NCBI RefSeq assembly: GCF_900102145.1
Contig: NZ_FNBC01000003.1
Location: 56,977 to 120,976 of the forward strand
Origin: Thermus arciformis
GTDB lineage: Bacteria; Deinococcota; Deinococci; Deinococcales; Thermaceae
Direction: 5' to 3'
Length of the DNA stretch: 64,000 nt
Within the stretch, counting starts at the first letter, position 1, and each line of letters opens with the position of its first letter. The position numbers were made by a program, and so were the translations under genes. Under the pieces are notes generated by a model. It ran no database searches. It was not told the origin of the DNA and saw nothing but the letters and a program-made list of their open reading frames with translations. Positions 19,290 through 29,393 of this stretch are shown piece after piece.

Positions 19290-20087
19290 CCAGCCCCGGA
19301 GGACCCGGAGGTTCCAGGCGTCCTCCTCGGGGCTCCTTGGGGTTTCCAGGATGAAGACCCGGCCCCGCAGGCGGGGGTCCAGGAGGACCCCCTTAAGCCC
19401 CTCCCCGATCCTTCCCTGGAGGAGGTGGGCGTGGTGGTCCACGCGGCTTCCCAGGTCTCCCACGGAGTCGTTTAGGTGCACCACCGGGACCCTCTCCAGG
19501 CCCACGGCGCGGTCCAGCTGGGAAAGGACCTGGGCTGGGGCTTCCTTCACGTCGTACCCGGCGGCGAAGGCGTGGCAGGTGTCCAGGCAGACCCCTAAAG
19601 GGGTGTCGGCGATGAGCCAGGCCAGCTCCTCAAAGCGGGCCCCCACCTTCTCCCCCCCGCCTGCGGTGTTCTCCAGGAGGAGGCGGGGCCTCTCCTTCAC
19701 CCCCGCGAGGCGGAGGGCCTTGAGGGCCCCTTCCCGTACCCTTTCGGGGCTTCCCGAGCCCGGGTGGACCACCACGTACTCAAGCCCCAGGAGGCGGGCC
19801 TTTTCCAGGTCGTCCGCGAGGCTCATGACGCTCTTTTCCCAAAGCTCCCCCTCGGCCCCGAGGTTCACGAGGTAGGAGGCGTGGACCACCCCGGGGAGCT
19901 CCCCCGCGGCCTCCCTCAGGGCGCGGAAGGCCTCCACTTCCCCGGGGGAGAGGGCGCGGGTCTTCCAGCTCCTCGGGCTTTTGGCGAAGATCTGGAAGGC
20001 GGAAAGGCCCAGGCGCATGGCCTCCTCCACCGCCCCCGCCACCCCCTTCTTCCCGGCGATGGAAAGGTGAAAGCCGTAGCGCACCAC
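19263..20087 (-). CDS. nfo: Endonuclease IV (AP endonuclease)
   Basis: 274 residues of TIM-barrel AP endonuclease: YGFHLSIAGKKG at the start, SPRSW, HASYLVNL, VVHPGSG, LLENTAGGG, LDTCHAFAAGYD, HLNDS and ILETP, covering the three-zinc ligand set. It cuts DNA at abasic sites in base excision repair. The GTG start at 20087 sits 6 bases after GGAGG and aligns with the usual M-x-RYGFH start; the ATG at 20105 would lie in the upstream gene. It slightly overlaps the upstream rlpA stop. Confidence 0.94.
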   Translation of the reverse strand: MVRYGFHLSIAGKKGVAGAVEEAMRLGLSAFQIFAKSPRSWKTRALSPGEVEAFRALREAAGELPGVVHASYLVNLGAEGELWEKSVMSLADDLEKARLLGLEYVVVHPGSGSPERVREGALKALRLAGVKERPRLLLENTAGGGEKVGARFEELAWLIADTPLGVCLDTCHAFAAGYDVKEAPAQVLSQLDRAVGLERVPVVHLNDSVGDLGSRVDHHAHLLQGRIGEGLKGVLLDPRLRGRVFILETPRSPEEDAWNLRVLRGWLEETAPQE

Positions 20088-20088
20088 G

Positions 20089-20583
20089 CTACTCCTCCAG
20101 CTCAAGCCGCACCCGGGTGGCCGAGAGGGCCCCGATGGCCTTGGCCGCGGCGTAGGAGAGGTCTATGATGTACCTTCCCCCAAAGGGCCCCCGGTCGTTG
20201 ATCCGCACCACCACGCTCTTGCCGTTCTTCAGGTTGGTCACCCGCACCCGGGTGCCGAAGGGCAAGGAGGGGTGGGCGGCGGTGAGGGCGTGCATGTCGT
20301 AGACCTCCCCGCTCGCCGTCCTCTTGCCGTGGAAGCCCGGGCCGTACCAGACGGCGAGGCCCTCCTGGAGGAAGCGGCCGGGCCTCGAGGGGGCTTCCCC
20401 CTTCCCCACCTTCAGGACCTGCCCCGGGTAGATGCGCTCTTTGGTGAGGCCGTTCAGCTCCATGAGTTCCCTCACGCTCAGGCCGTGGGCCTTGGCGATG
20501 CGGAAGAGGGTGTCGCCCTTTTGCACGGTGTAGGTCTGGGCCAGGGCGAGGCCGAGGAGGGGGAGGAGGAAGAGAAGGCGCAC
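20089..20583 (-). CDS. rlpA: LysM plus RlpA-type septal lytic transglycosylase
   Basis: 164 residues: signal peptide (to ALAQ, about residue 16), one LysM peptidoglycan-binding domain (YTVQKGDTLFRIAKAHG to GQVLKVG), then a double-psi beta-barrel domain (EGLAVWYGPGFHGKRTASGEVYD..., RINDRGPF, IDLSYAAAKAIG). RlpA proteins cut naked glycan strands and act at the septum. The GTG start directly follows the stop of the M24 peptidase gene (TAGGTG). Confidence 0.88.
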   Translation of the reverse strand: MRLLFLLPLLGLALAQTYTVQKGDTLFRIAKAHGLSVRELMELNGLTKERIYPGQVLKVGKGEAPSRPGRFLQEGLAVWYGPGFHGKRTASGEVYDMHALTAAHPSLPFGTRVRVTNLKNGKSVVVRINDRGPFGGRYIIDLSYAAAKAIGALSATRVRLELEE

Positions 20584-21621
20584 CTAGACCTCCTGCCAGC
20601 CTCGAGGAAAGCGGGAGAGGGGTTCCACGCCGCTTTCCGTCAGGAGGACCAGCTCCTCAATCCGCACCCCGCCAAGCCCCGGCAGGTAGACCCCGGGCTC
20701 CACGGTGACCACCATGCCGGGCTCCAGGACCTCTTCCCCGTAGGGGGAAAGCCCAGGCCCCTCGTGGACGGCGAGGCCCACCCCGTGGCCCAGGGAGTGG
20801 ACGAAGTGGCGGTCCAGGCCGTGGCCCTTGAGGACCTCCCGGGCCACGGCGTCCACCTCCTTGGCGCCCTTTCCCGGGGCGAGGGCGGAAAGGGCGGCCT
20901 CGAGGGCCTCCAAAACGGCGTGGAAGGCCCTTCGCAGCTCCCCTTCCACCGGGCCTAGGGCGAAGGTGCGGGTCATGTCCGAGTGGTACCCCTCAAGCCG
21001 CGCCCCGAGGTCCAGGGTGACGAGCTCCCCTGCCTTTAGGCGCTTCTCCGAGGCCCGGGCGTGGGGCAGGGCCCCCCGCTCCCCCGAGGCCACGATGGGG
21101 GGGAAGGCCACCCCCTCGGCCCCCCGCTTTTTGAGGAAGAACTCAATCTCCAAGGCGATCTCCCGCTCCTCCACCCCGGGCCGGAGGAGGGGGAGGACGT
21201 GGGCCAAGGCCTCCTCCGCCAGGGCCTGGGCCTTGCGGATCCTCTCCACCTCCTCCGGGGTCTTCCGGAGCCTGAGCCTTTCCACCACCCCCTTGGTGGG
21301 CACCCACTCCGCCGGGGCAAGCTCCCTCAGGCGCTCCAGGGCGGCGTAGGGGAGGTGCTCGGCCTCAAAGCCCACCCGGCCGCGAAGCCCCCGCAAAAGG
21401 GCCTCCCGTTCCTCCCGCTTGAGGACCTTGGCGGGGATGCGGCTTTCCCTTTCGGCCTCCGGGTAGCGGGGGTCGGTGAGGAGGAAGGCCCCTTCCCCCG
21501 TGACGAGGACCTGGGCGTCCTCGGGGTGGGGGAAGCCGGAGAGGTAGCGGACGTTTTCCGGGCGAGTCACGTAGAGGGCGTCCAGCCCAAGGGGTTCTAG
21601 AAGGGCTTGGGGTTCCCGCAC
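20584..21621 (-). CDS. M24-family Xaa-Pro aminopeptidase
   Basis: 345 residues. N-terminal creatinase-like domain (LYVTRPENVRYLSGF) and the pita-bread catalytic domain with LDLGARLEGYHSDMTRTF (two Asp metal ligands), HSLGHGVGLAVHEGP and VTVEPGVY. It removes N-terminal residues before proline or cuts Xaa-Pro dipeptides (PepP/PepQ). I chose the GTG that lies 7 bases after TATAGT; an ATG six codons earlier would fall upstream of that transcript start. Confidence 0.9.
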   Translation of the reverse strand: MREPQALLEPLGLDALYVTRPENVRYLSGFPHPEDAQVLVTGEGAFLLTDPRYPEAERESRIPAKVLKREEREALLRGLRGRVGFEAEHLPYAALERLRELAPAEWVPTKGVVERLRLRKTPEEVERIRKAQALAEEALAHVLPLLRPGVEEREIALEIEFFLKKRGAEGVAFPPIVASGERGALPHARASEKRLKAGELVTLDLGARLEGYHSDMTRTFALGPVEGELRRAFHAVLEALEAALSALAPGKGAKEVDAVAREVLKGHGLDRHFVHSLGHGVGLAVHEGPGLSPYGEEVLEPGMVVTVEPGVYLPGLGGVRIEELVLLTESGVEPLSRFPRGWQEV

Positions 21622-21627
21622 GGGGGC

Positions 21628-21633
21628 ACTATA
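21628..21633 (-). promoter_or_regulatory. -10 box for the M24 peptidase gene
   Basis: TATAGT on the minus strand ending 7 bases before the GTG start; a poor TTGGCC lies 19 bases upstream. Predicts a leaderless mRNA. Confidence 0.55.
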
Positions 21634-21666
21634 CCCCATGGCCCCACCCCTTGGCCAACCCGGGGG

Positions 21667-24600
21667 CTATTCCGCCTTGGCCAGGTGGAAGACCGCCCGC
21701 CCCTCCTCGTCCTCCACCCGCACCTCGTGCCCTCCGAAAAGCCCTTCCCCAAAGGCCTTCGCCAGCACCTCCTGGGCGATCCAGTCCCCGTGGCGCTTTA
21801 GGGCCTTGAGGTAGGGGCCTTCCGCCTCGTAGCCCACCCGGATCCGGTCCGAGACCTTGAGGCCCATCTCCTTGCGGGCCTGCTGCAGGAGGCGGAGGAG
21901 GTCGCGGGCGAGGCCTTCCAAGCGGAGCTCCTCCGTGACCTCCACCTTGAGGGCGGCCACGTACCCGTCCTTCTCCAGGGCCTGGTAGCCCTGGGGGGCC
22001 TCGGCCTCGAGGAGGACCTCCTCCGGCAGAAGGGTGAGGGCCTCGCCCTCCACCTCCAAGGGGATGGCCTCGCCTTTAAGCGCCAGGGCGGCCACCCGCT
22101 CCCTCTCCCGCTCCAGGGCCTCCCGGATCTTGGGGACGAGCTTCCCGTACTTCCGGCCGAGGCGCTTCAGGTTGGGGAGGACCCGGTAGGAGAGGACCTC
22201 CTCCCCCGGCTCCAGGACCCGCACCTCCTTCACGTTCAGCTCCTCGGCGATCTCCGGGGCGAAGTGCCTCAGGCCCTCCCGCTCCAAGGGGGTGGGGGCG
22301 GTGACGAGGAGGAGGGGGAGGGGGGTGCGGGTCTTCACCCCGCTTTTCGCCCGGGCCGAGCGGGCCAGGTCCACCACCTTGAGCACCGCCCGCATCTTGG
22401 CCACCAGCTCCTCGTCCACCAGGGCGGGGTCCACCTCCGGCCAGTCGGCGAGGTGGACGCTCTCCTTGGCCCCCTCGTGGACGCTCCGCACCAGGTTCTG
22501 CCAGAGCACCTCGGCGAGGAAGGGGGTGAAGGGGGCGGAGAGGGTGGCCACCAGGACCAAAGCCTCGTAGAGGGTGGCGTAGGCCGCCTCCCGGTCCAAG
22601 GCGTCCTCGTTCTTCCAGTACCGCCTCCTCCCCCGGCGCACGTACCACTGGGAGAGGTCCTCCACCACGAAGTCCCTCAGGGCGCGGGCGCTCGTGGTGG
22701 GGTCGTAGGCCTCGAGGGCCTCCGTGACCCGCCGGATCAGGTCCTGCATCCTCGCAAGGAGCCAGCGGTCCAGCTCGGGCCGCTCCTTGGGGGCCGGGGG
22801 GTTCTTGAGGTCGGGGCGGTCCAGGTTGGCGTAGGTCACGAAGAAGCTGTAGACGTTCCAGAGCGTCAGGAAGTAGTCCCGCACCGTCTCCCGCACCAGG
22901 TTGGGCCCGAAGCGTCGGTCGGCCTCGGGGGGGGCGGAGACGTAGATGTACCACCTCAGGGCGTCCGCCCCGAACTCCCGGAGGATGTCCCAGGGGTCCA
23001 CCACGTTCCCCTTGGACTTGGACATCTTCTGCCCCTTCTCGTCCAGGATGAGCCCGTGGCAGATCACGTTCTTGAAGGCGATGGAGCCGAAGAGCATCAC
23101 CCCGAGCTGGTGGAGGGAGTTGAACCAGCCCCGGGTCTGGTCAATCCCCTCGGAGATGAAGTCCGCGGGGAAGCTCTCCCGGAACTCCTCTTGGTTCTCA
23201 AAGGGGTAGTGCAAGGAGGCGAAGGGCATCGCCCCGGAGTCGTACCAGACGTCAATGACGTAGGGGACGCGGCGCATGGTCCCGCCGCATTCACAGGCGA
23301 GCTCCACCTGGTCCACGTAGGGGCGGTGGGGGTCAAAGGGCTCGGGGAGGGGCTTCGTGGCCCTTGCCTTGAGCTCCTGGAAGCTCCCGATGGCCTCCTC
23401 CTTGCCGCACACCCCGCAGACCCAGATGGGGAGGGGCGTCCCCCAGTAACGGTTGCGGCTTAGGGCCCAGTCCACCAGGTTCCTCAGCCACTCTCCGTAG
23501 CGGCCCTCCTTGATGTGGGGGGGCACCCAGTGGATCTCCTGGTTCTTGCGGATGAGCTCTTCCTTGAAGAGGGTGTTTTTGATGAACCAGGTCTCCGTGG
23601 CGTAGTACATGAGGGGGGTGGAGCACCGCCAGCAGTGGGGGTAGCTGTGGAGGTAGCTTTCCTCCTTGAAGAGGAGGCCCCGCGCCTTAAGGTCCTTGAG
23701 GATGGCCCGGTTGGCCTCGCGGAAGAAGAGCCCCTTAAACGGCTCCACCAGGACCTTCCCCTCCTCGTCCACGGTCTTCAGGAGGGGAAGGCCATAGGCC
23801 CTCGCCGTCTCCAGGTCCTCGGCGCCGAAGGCGGGGGCCTGGTGGACGATGCCCGTGCCGTCCTCCCGGCTCACGTAGTCCGCCAGGACCACGAAGTAGC
23901 CCTTCTCCAGGGCCTGGGGGTAGGGGGGAGTGTAGGCGAGGCCTTCAAGCGCCTTCCCGGGAAAGGTCTTGAGGATGGGGGTCTCCTCCCCAAGGAGCTT
24001 TCGCCCCAGGCCCTCTTCCAGGATGAGGGCCTCCTCCCCCACGCCGAAGGCGGCGTAGGTGTATTCGGGGTGGACCGCCGCCGCCACGTTCCCGGGCAGG
24101 GTCCAGGGGGTGGTGGTCCAGATGAGGAGGCTCGCCTTTTCTAGCCCGAGCTTCGTTGGCTCTTTCAGGGGCAGGCGCACGTAGACCGAGGGGTCGGTGA
24201 TCTCCTTGTAGCCCAGGGCGAGCTCGTGGGAGGAAAGGGGCGTACCGCAGCGGGGGCAGTAGGGCACCACCTTGTGGTCCCGGTAGAGGAGGCCCCGGTC
24301 AAAGAGGTTTTTCAGGCTCCACCAGAGGCTTTCAATGTAGGAGGGCTCGAGGGTGGCGTAGGCGTTTTCCAGGTCCACCCAGTAGGCGAGGCGCTCGGTG
24401 AAGGCCTCCCACTCCTTCTCGTAGGCGAAGACGGACTCGCGGCAGGCCTGGTTGAAGCGCTCAATGCCGTAGGCCTCAATCTCCCGCTTGCTCTTGAGGC
24501 CGAGCCTTTTCTCCACCTCCAGCTCCACGGGAAGCCCGTGGGTGTCCCAGCCCGCCCGCCTCGGCACGTGGTAGCCCCGCATGGTCTTGTAGCGGGGGAA

Positions 24601-24798
24601 GAGGTCCTTGTAGCTCCGGGCCTGGGCGTGGCCCACGTGGGGGAGGCCGTTGGCCGTGGGGGGGCCTTCGTAGACGACGTAACGGGGACCCCCTTTGCGG
24701 TTTTCCACACTCTTTTGAAAGATCCTCTCCCGCTTCCAGAAGGCCAAGACCTCTTCCTCTAGCTTGGGAAAGTTGGGCTCGCCGACCTCCTTGAACAT
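21667..24798 (-). CDS. ileS: Isoleucyl-tRNA synthetase
   Basis: 1043 residues, the same length as the well-studied T. thermophilus enzyme. Class I motifs: HVGHA at residues 54-58 and KMSKSKGN near 593-600; a CP1 editing insert lies between them, and Cys-pair zinc motifs (CPRCG, and CGVCG) are present. It charges tRNA-Ile and edits Val-tRNA. The ATG follows AGGAGGTG. Expression is controlled by the T-box leader immediately upstream. Confidence 0.98.
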   Translation of the reverse strand: MFKEVGEPNFPKLEEEVLAFWKRERIFQKSVENRKGGPRYVVYEGPPTANGLPHVGHAQARSYKDLFPRYKTMRGYHVPRRAGWDTHGLPVELEVEKRLGLKSKREIEAYGIERFNQACRESVFAYEKEWEAFTERLAYWVDLENAYATLEPSYIESLWWSLKNLFDRGLLYRDHKVVPYCPRCGTPLSSHELALGYKEITDPSVYVRLPLKEPTKLGLEKASLLIWTTTPWTLPGNVAAAVHPEYTYAAFGVGEEALILEEGLGRKLLGEETPILKTFPGKALEGLAYTPPYPQALEKGYFVVLADYVSREDGTGIVHQAPAFGAEDLETARAYGLPLLKTVDEEGKVLVEPFKGLFFREANRAILKDLKARGLLFKEESYLHSYPHCWRCSTPLMYYATETWFIKNTLFKEELIRKNQEIHWVPPHIKEGRYGEWLRNLVDWALSRNRYWGTPLPIWVCGVCGKEEAIGSFQELKARATKPLPEPFDPHRPYVDQVELACECGGTMRRVPYVIDVWYDSGAMPFASLHYPFENQEEFRESFPADFISEGIDQTRGWFNSLHQLGVMLFGSIAFKNVICHGLILDEKGQKMSKSKGNVVDPWDILREFGADALRWYIYVSAPPEADRRFGPNLVRETVRDYFLTLWNVYSFFVTYANLDRPDLKNPPAPKERPELDRWLLARMQDLIRRVTEALEAYDPTTSARALRDFVVEDLSQWYVRRGRRRYWKNEDALDREAAYATLYEALVLVATLSAPFTPFLAEVLWQNLVRSVHEGAKESVHLADWPEVDPALVDEELVAKMRAVLKVVDLARSARAKSGVKTRTPLPLLLVTAPTPLEREGLRHFAPEIAEELNVKEVRVLEPGEEVLSYRVLPNLKRLGRKYGKLVPKIREALERERERVAALALKGEAIPLEVEGEALTLLPEEVLLEAEAPQGYQALEKDGYVAALKVEVTEELRLEGLARDLLRLLQQARKEMGLKVSDRIRVGYEAEGPYLKALKRHGDWIAQEVLAKAFGEGLFGGHEVRVEDEEGRAVFHLAKAE

Positions 24799-24813
24799 CT
24801 CCCACCTCCTAGC

Positions 24814-24841
24814 AAAACGCCCGCGCCCGAAGGCGCGGACG
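24814..24841 (-). terminator. Leader terminator of ileS
   Basis: Minus strand: 10-bp stem with a UUCG loop (core arms 24821-24827 and 24832-24838), followed by a TTTT run. It lies between the T-box antiterminator and the ileS ribosome site, as expected for a transcription-control T-box. Confidence 0.8.
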
Positions 24842-25057
24842 AAAGCTTGCGCTTCCGCGGTACCACCGCGCTTCCTGGGGTGGCCCCCAGGCCCTCGTTA
24901 GGGCGCTATGACGGGCGCCTCCCGGCGGGCATTACTCGGGGCTTGCCCTTTCCTCCCGCGGCTCCGGGGTGATCTTCCCGCCTGTCCGCACCGCCGGGCT
25001 CCCACCCTCCCCGGCTCGCTTTGGGCTTTTGGACAGGGGTACTCTCCCCATCCTCGC
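24814..25057 (-). promoter_or_regulatory. T-box leader (tRNA-sensing riboswitch) of ileS
   Basis: About 240 bases of structured leader. The T-box core GGTGGTACCGCGG is at 24855-24867 (minus strand), matching the conserved GGTGGNACCGCG, inside an antiterminator stem (GCGC...GCGC). An ATC triplet at 24971-24973 in a GAAGATCACC context is the probable Ile specifier codon. A GAGAGTA stretch near 25040-25046 resembles the distal stem I motif. Uncharged tRNA-Ile would stabilise the antiterminator and allow ileS transcription. A possible -10 box (TGTAAA, 25059-25064) has only a weak -35. Confidence 0.87.
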
Positions 25058-25131
25058 CTTTACAACCTGTGCCCCCTGGGGTAGAATCCCCCCTTGGCGG
25101 CTAAGGCCATGCTAGCAGGCGTTCCCCTCCC

Positions 25132-25159
25132 TTGACAACGCCCCGGGGTCTGCTAGACT
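25132..25159 (+). promoter_or_regulatory. Sigma-A promoter for transaldolase-rho
   Basis: Consensus TTGACA (25132-25137), 16-base spacer, TAGACT (25154-25159), then a leader of about 35 bases with AAGGAG before the ATG. Together with the divergent ileS leader this accounts for the 400-base gene-free stretch. Confidence 0.82.
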
Positions 25160-25199
25160 CAGGCTAAGCCGACACCTTTCCCGCTAAAAGGAGCCCAGC

Positions 25200-25871
25200 A
25201 TGGAGCTTTACTTGGACACGGCCAACTTGGAGGAAATACGGGAGATCGCCGCTTGGGGCGTGCTCTCCGGAGTGACCACCAACCCCACCCTGGTGGCCAA
25301 GGAGTTTTCCGCCCGGGGCGAGCGGCTCACCTCCGAGGGGCTAGCCCAGCACCTACGGGCCATCTGCGAGGCGGCCCAGGGGCCGGTCTCGGCGGAGGTG
25401 ACGGCCCTCGAGGCTCCCGCCATGGTGGAGGAGGGGAGGCGGCTTGCGGCCATCCACCCCAATATCGTGGTCAAGCTCCCCACCACCGAGGAGGGCCTCA
25501 AGGCCTGCAAGCGCCTTTCCTCGGAGGGCATTCGGGTCAACATGACCCTGATCTTCTCCGCCAACCAGGCCCTTTTGGCCGCCCGGGCCGGGGCGGCCTA
25601 CGTGAGCCCCTTCCTGGGGCGGGTGGACGACATCTCTTGGGACGGGGGGGAGCTCCTAAGGGAGATCGTGGAGCTTTTCCAGGTCCAGGACCTCCCCGCC
25701 AAGGTCATCGCCGCCTCCATCCGCCACCCCCGCCACGTCACCGAGGCCGCCCTTCTGGGGGCGGACATCGCCACCATGCCCCACGCCGTCTTTAAGCAGC
25801 TTCTCAAGCACCCCCTCACGGACCTCGGCCTCAAGCGGTTCATGGAAGACTGGGAGAAGGTCAAGCCATGA
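25200..25871 (+). CDS. tal: Transaldolase (type 3B / Fsa-like)
   Basis: 223 residues: LYLDTANLEEI at the N-terminus, GVTTNPTLVAKE, IVVKLPTTEEGLKA (Schiff-base Lys near residue 93) and AASIRHPRHV. This short transaldolase group transfers dihydroxyacetone units in the non-oxidative pentose phosphate pathway; fructose-6-phosphate aldolase is the close alternative. It is coupled to rho by an ATGA overlap. Confidence 0.93.
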   Translation: MELYLDTANLEEIREIAAWGVLSGVTTNPTLVAKEFSARGERLTSEGLAQHLRAICEAAQGPVSAEVTALEAPAMVEEGRRLAAIHPNIVVKLPTTEEGLKACKRLSSEGIRVNMTLIFSANQALLAARAGAAYVSPFLGRVDDISWDGGELLREIVELFQVQDLPAKVIAASIRHPRHVTEAALLGADIATMPHAVFKQLLKHPLTDLGLKRFMEDWEKVKP

Positions 25872-27148
25872 AGCGGAAAACGGAAGTCCAAGAAGCCCCC
25901 CTTTCCTACCAGGAGCTTTCGGCCAAGATCCTGCCCGAGCTGCACCTCCTGGCCCAGGAAGCCGGCATTGAAGGCTACAAGCGCATGAAGAAGGACCAGC
26001 TCATCATGGCCCTCCTGGAGCGGCAGACCCAGGGGGAGGGCCTGCAGCTGGTCAAGGGCTACCTGGAGATCAGCCCCGACGGCTACGGGTTCCTCACGGA
26101 GAACCTCTACAACCTCGAGTCCCGGGTGGCCATCGTCTCCGCCGGGCTCATCCGCCAGTACGCCCTGAGGAGCGGGGACTACATCGTGGGCCGGGCGCGG
26201 CCCCCCCGGGAGAACGAGCGCTACGGGACCCTCCTCAAGGTGGAGGCGGTGAACGACCTGGACCCCGAGACCGCCAAGAACCGCCCCCGCTTTGACGAGC
26301 TCATCCCCCAGTTCCCCGACCGGCAGATCAAGCTGGAGACCACCCCGGACGAGCTCTCCACCCGGGTCATTGACCTCCTCGCCCCCATCGGCCGGGGCCA
26401 GCGCGGCCTCATCGTGGCCCCTCCCAAGGCGGGGAAGACCACCCTCCTCAAGAAGATCGCCAACGCCGTCCTCAAGAACGAGCCCGACATCAAGGTCATC
26501 GTCCTCCTCATTGACGAGCGCCCCGAGGAGGTCACGGACTTCCGGGAAAGCGTCCAGGGGGCCGAGGTCATCGCCAGCACCTTTGACGAGCCGCCCCAGA
26601 ACCACATCCGGGTGGCCGAGTTCGTCCACGAGAGGGCCAAGCGCATCGTGGAGGAGGGGGGGCACGTGATGATCCTCCTGGACTCCATCACCCGCCTGGC
26701 CCGGGCGAACAACCTGGTGACCCCGCCCACGGGGCGCACCCTCTCGGGCGGCCTGGACTCCGCCGCCCTCTACTTCCCCAAGCGCTTCCTGGGGGCGGCC
26801 CGGAACATCCGTGGGGGCGGGAGCCTCACCATCCTCGCCACCGCCCTCGTGGAGACGGGTAGCCGCATGGACGACGTGATCTTTGAGGAGTTCAAGGGGA
26901 CGGGCAACATGGAGCTCCACCTCTCCCGCCGCCTGGAGGAGCGGCGCATCTTCCCGGCCATAGACATCCTGAAGTCCGGCACCCGGCGGGAAGAGCTCCT
27001 CCTCGGGGAAGAGGTGGTGCACAAGATGTGGCTTCTGCGCAAGGTCCTGGCGGACATGGACCCCGCGGAGGCCATGGAGATGCTCCTCGCCCGCCTGGCC
27101 CGCACCAAGAGCAACAAGGAGTTCCTGGCCTCCTTGGCGGCCCGGTAG
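25868..27148 (+). CDS. rho: Transcription termination factor Rho
   Basis: 426 residues: N-terminal Rho-N helical domain, a cold-shock-like RNA-binding domain ([20 protein letters not shown]), and the RecA-type ATPase with [10 protein letters not shown] (P-loop, about residue 184), [14 protein letters not shown] and [32 protein letters not shown]. Hexameric RNA-dependent helicase for factor-dependent termination. No unusual insertion is seen. The next gene has its own promoter immediately after the stop. Confidence 0.98.
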   Translation: MKRKTEVQEAPLSYQELSAKILPELHLLAQEAGIEGYKRMKKDQLIMALLERQTQGEGLQLVKGYLEISPDGYGFLTENLYNLESRVAIVSAGLIRQYALRSGDYIVGRARPPRENERYGTLLKVEAVNDLDPETAKNRPRFDELIPQFPDRQIKLETTPDELSTRVIDLLAPIGRGQRGLIVAPPKAGKTTLLKKIANAVLKNEPDIKVIVLLIDERPEEVTDFRESVQGAEVIASTFDEPPQNHIRVAEFVHERAKRIVEEGGHVMILLDSITRLARANNLVTPPTGRTLSGGLDSAALYFPKRFLGAARNIRGGGSLTILATALVETGSRMDDVIFEEFKGTGNMELHLSRRLEERRIFPAIDILKSGTRREELLLGEEVVHKMWLLRKVLADMDPAEAMEMLLARLARTKSNKEFLASLAAR

Positions 27149-27152
27149 CCCC

Positions 27153-27182
27153 TTGCCCCGGGACCGGGGGGATGGGTATAAT
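27153..27182 (+). promoter_or_regulatory. Sigma-A promoter for the LysM/M23 gene
   Basis: TTGCCC (27153-27158), 18-base spacer, consensus TATAAT (27177-27182). A near-perfect Shine-Dalgarno (GGAGGTGAT, 27210-27218) then precedes a TTG start. Confidence 0.75.
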
Positions 27183-27220
27183 CCCCCCGGAGTTTAGGTC
27201 GGGCCCTTTGGAGGTGATGG

Positions 27221-28414
27221 TTGCGGGCATTCAGAAGGGTGTGTTTCCTTGCGGCGGCCCTGGCGTGGGCGCAGGCTAGCCCCCTGATCCTAAGCCCCAT
27301 TCCCCTCCCCGAGGCCACGGTGGAGGTGGGGCGGGCCCCTAAGAAGGGCTGGGTGCTCTACCGAGTGAAGCCGGGGGACACCCTGGCGGGCCTCGCCGCC
27401 CGCTACGGGGTGGACCCCAGGCACATCCAGTGGTCCAGTGGCCTTAAGGACGACCGCCTCCAGGTGGGCCAGGAGCTTCGCATCCCCCTGGTGGCGGCCG
27501 AGGAGCGGGAGCCCCGCGTGCCCCCGGGGGTGGAGGCCTACCGGGTGCGCCCGGGGGACACCCTGGCCTCCCTGGCCCAGCGCTTTGGCCTTTCCCCCTT
27601 GGACCTCGTCTCGGCGAACCCCTCTCTGGAAAGCCTGGACCGGCTGGTGGCGGGGAGCGTGATCTACATCCCCAAAGGGGCCAAGGGGCTTCTTGTGTCC
27701 CTGCCGGAAGGGGAGACCCTGGTCTCCTTGGCCCAGCGCTTTGGCCTTTCCCCTCTTCGGGTGGCCCAGGCCAACGGGGTGAAGGACCCCACGGCCCTTA
27801 GGCCGGGGGACCTCGTCCTCCTTCCCGGGGTCCAGGCCAAGACTACCTACGAGCGGCTTCTCGCCAAGCAGGAGGAGGAGCGAAGGGCCCGCCTCGAGGC
27901 CGAACGTCGCCGCCAGGAGGAGCTTAGGCGCCTCGCCGAGGAAAGGAGGCGGCAGGAGGCCCTGCGCCAGGCCCAGGTCCAGAGGCGCCAGGCCCAGGCC
28001 TCCCGTCCCCAGGTGCGCCGGGTGAGCTACCAGGAGGGGGGGATGCGCTGGCCCCTCTCCGGCTTCCGCATCACCACCTACTTCGGCCAGCGGGGGGCCT
28101 TCCAGCGCTACCACACGGGGATAGACCTGGCCGCCCCCTACGGCACCCCCATCGTGGCCGCCAAGGCGGGCCAGGTGGAGGTGGCGGGCTGGAGCTCATG
28201 GGGCTACGGCTTCCACGTGGTCCTGGACCACGGGGGCGGGGTGGAGACCCTTTACGCCCACATGTCCCGCATCGCGGTTCGGCCCGGGGCGTGGGTGGAG
28301 GCGGGGCAGGTCATCGGCTACGTGGGCTCCACGGGGTGGTCCACGGGGCCCCACCTGCACTTTGAGGTGCGGGTGGGGGGCGTGGCCCGCAACCCCCTGG
28401 CCTACTTGCCCTGA
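27221..28414 (+). CDS. Secreted LysM-repeat M23 peptidase (LytM/NlpD-like)
   Basis: 397 residues. Signal peptide (to about WAQA), three LysM domains ([13 protein letters not shown] near 47, [13 protein letters not shown] near 107, [14 protein letters not shown] near 165), a charged coiled-coil of about 60 residues ([18 protein letters not shown]...), then the M23 domain with [24 protein letters not shown] and HLHFEV, so all zinc ligands are present and it should be an active endopeptidase on peptidoglycan cross-links. The start is TTG, fixed by a very strong ribosome site; no ATG or GTG fits the signal peptide. Confidence 0.92.
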   Translation: MRAFRRVCFLAAALAWAQASPLILSPIPLPEATVEVGRAPKKGWVLYRVKPGDTLAGLAARYGVDPRHIQWSSGLKDDRLQVGQELRIPLVAAEEREPRVPPGVEAYRVRPGDTLASLAQRFGLSPLDLVSANPSLESLDRLVAGSVIYIPKGAKGLLVSLPEGETLVSLAQRFGLSPLRVAQANGVKDPTALRPGDLVLLPGVQAKTTYERLLAKQEEERRARLEAERRRQEELRRLAEERRRQEALRQAQVQRRQAQASRPQVRRVSYQEGGMRWPLSGFRITTYFGQRGAFQRYHTGIDLAAPYGTPIVAAKAGQVEVAGWSSWGYGFHVVLDHGGGVETLYAHMSRIAVRPGAWVEAGQVIGYVGSTGWSTGPHLHFEVRVGGVARNPLAYLP

Positions 28415-28507
28415 GGCGGGGCCGCTTCCGCCGGGGGCTTGGCCCCCCGGCTTTGTGCTTTGGGCGCCTTGACCGGGCGGGGGGTAAGCTGGAGGATGGA
28501 GGGCGGG

Positions 28508-29389
28508 ATGGAGAAGGGAACCTTCCAGATCAAGACGGGCTTCGCGGAGATGTTCAAGGGCGGGGTGATCATGGACGTGACCACCCCGGAGCAGGCGGCC
28601 ATCGCCGAGGAAGCGGGGGCGGTGGCGGTGATGGCCCTGGAAAGGGTGCCCGCGGACATCCGCGCCCAGGGGGGCGTGGCCCGCATGTCCGACCCCAAGG
28701 TCATCAAGGAGATCATGGCGGCGGTGTCCATCCCCGTCATGGCCAAGGTGCGGATCGGCCACTTCGTGGAGGCCATGATCCTCGAGGCCATCGGGGTGGA
28801 CTTCATTGACGAGTCCGAGGTGCTGACCCCCGCCGACGAGGAGCACCACATTGACAAGTGGAAGTTCAAGGTGCCCTTCGTCTGCGGGGCGAGGAACCTG
28901 GGGGAGGCCCTGAGGCGCATCGCCGAGGGGGCGGCCATGATCCGCACCAAGGGGGAGGCGGGCACGGGCAACGTGGTGGAGGCGGTGCGCCACGCCCGCA
29001 CCATGTGGAAGGAGATCCGCTATGTCCAGTCCCTCAGGGAGGACGAGCTCATGGCCTACGCCAAGGAGATCGGGGCTCCCTATGAGCTTGTGAAGTGGGT
29101 CCACGAGCACGGCCGGCTTCCCGTGGTGAACTTCGCCGCCGGCGGCATCGCCACCCCCGCGGACGCCGCCCTCATGATGCACCTGGGCATGGACGGGGTC
29201 TTCGTGGGTTCGGGCATCTTCAAGTCCGGGGACCCCAAGAAGCGGGCCCGGGCCATCGTGCGGGCGGTCACCCACTACAACGACCCCGAGGTGCTGGCCG
29301 AGGTGAGCGAGGACCTGGGCGAGCCCATGGTGGGGATCAACCTGGACCAGCTCAAGGAGGAGGAGCGGCTTGCCAAGCGGGGCTGGTGA
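28508..29389 (+). CDS. pdxS: Pyridoxal 5'-phosphate synthase, synthase subunit
   Basis: 293 residues, near-identical to the known T. thermophilus PdxS from [15 protein letters not shown] onwards; [13 protein letters not shown] carries a catalytic Lys and [10 protein letters not shown] the phosphate site. It builds PLP from ribose 5-phosphate, glyceraldehyde 3-phosphate and ammonia in a dodecamer fed by the glutaminase PdxT. Of two ATGs four codons apart, the second has GGAGG at good spacing. pdxT is not adjacent: it lies 3.8 kb downstream. Confidence 0.96.
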   Translation: MEKGTFQIKTGFAEMFKGGVIMDVTTPEQAAIAEEAGAVAVMALERVPADIRAQGGVARMSDPKVIKEIMAAVSIPVMAKVRIGHFVEAMILEAIGVDFIDESEVLTPADEEHHIDKWKFKVPFVCGARNLGEALRRIAEGAAMIRTKGEAGTGNVVEAVRHARTMWKEIRYVQSLREDELMAYAKEIGAPYELVKWVHEHGRLPVVNFAAGGIATPADAALMMHLGMDGVFVGSGIFKSGDPKKRARAIVRAVTHYNDPEVLAEVSEDLGEPMVGINLDQLKEEERLAKRGW

Positions 29390-29393
29390 GGGC

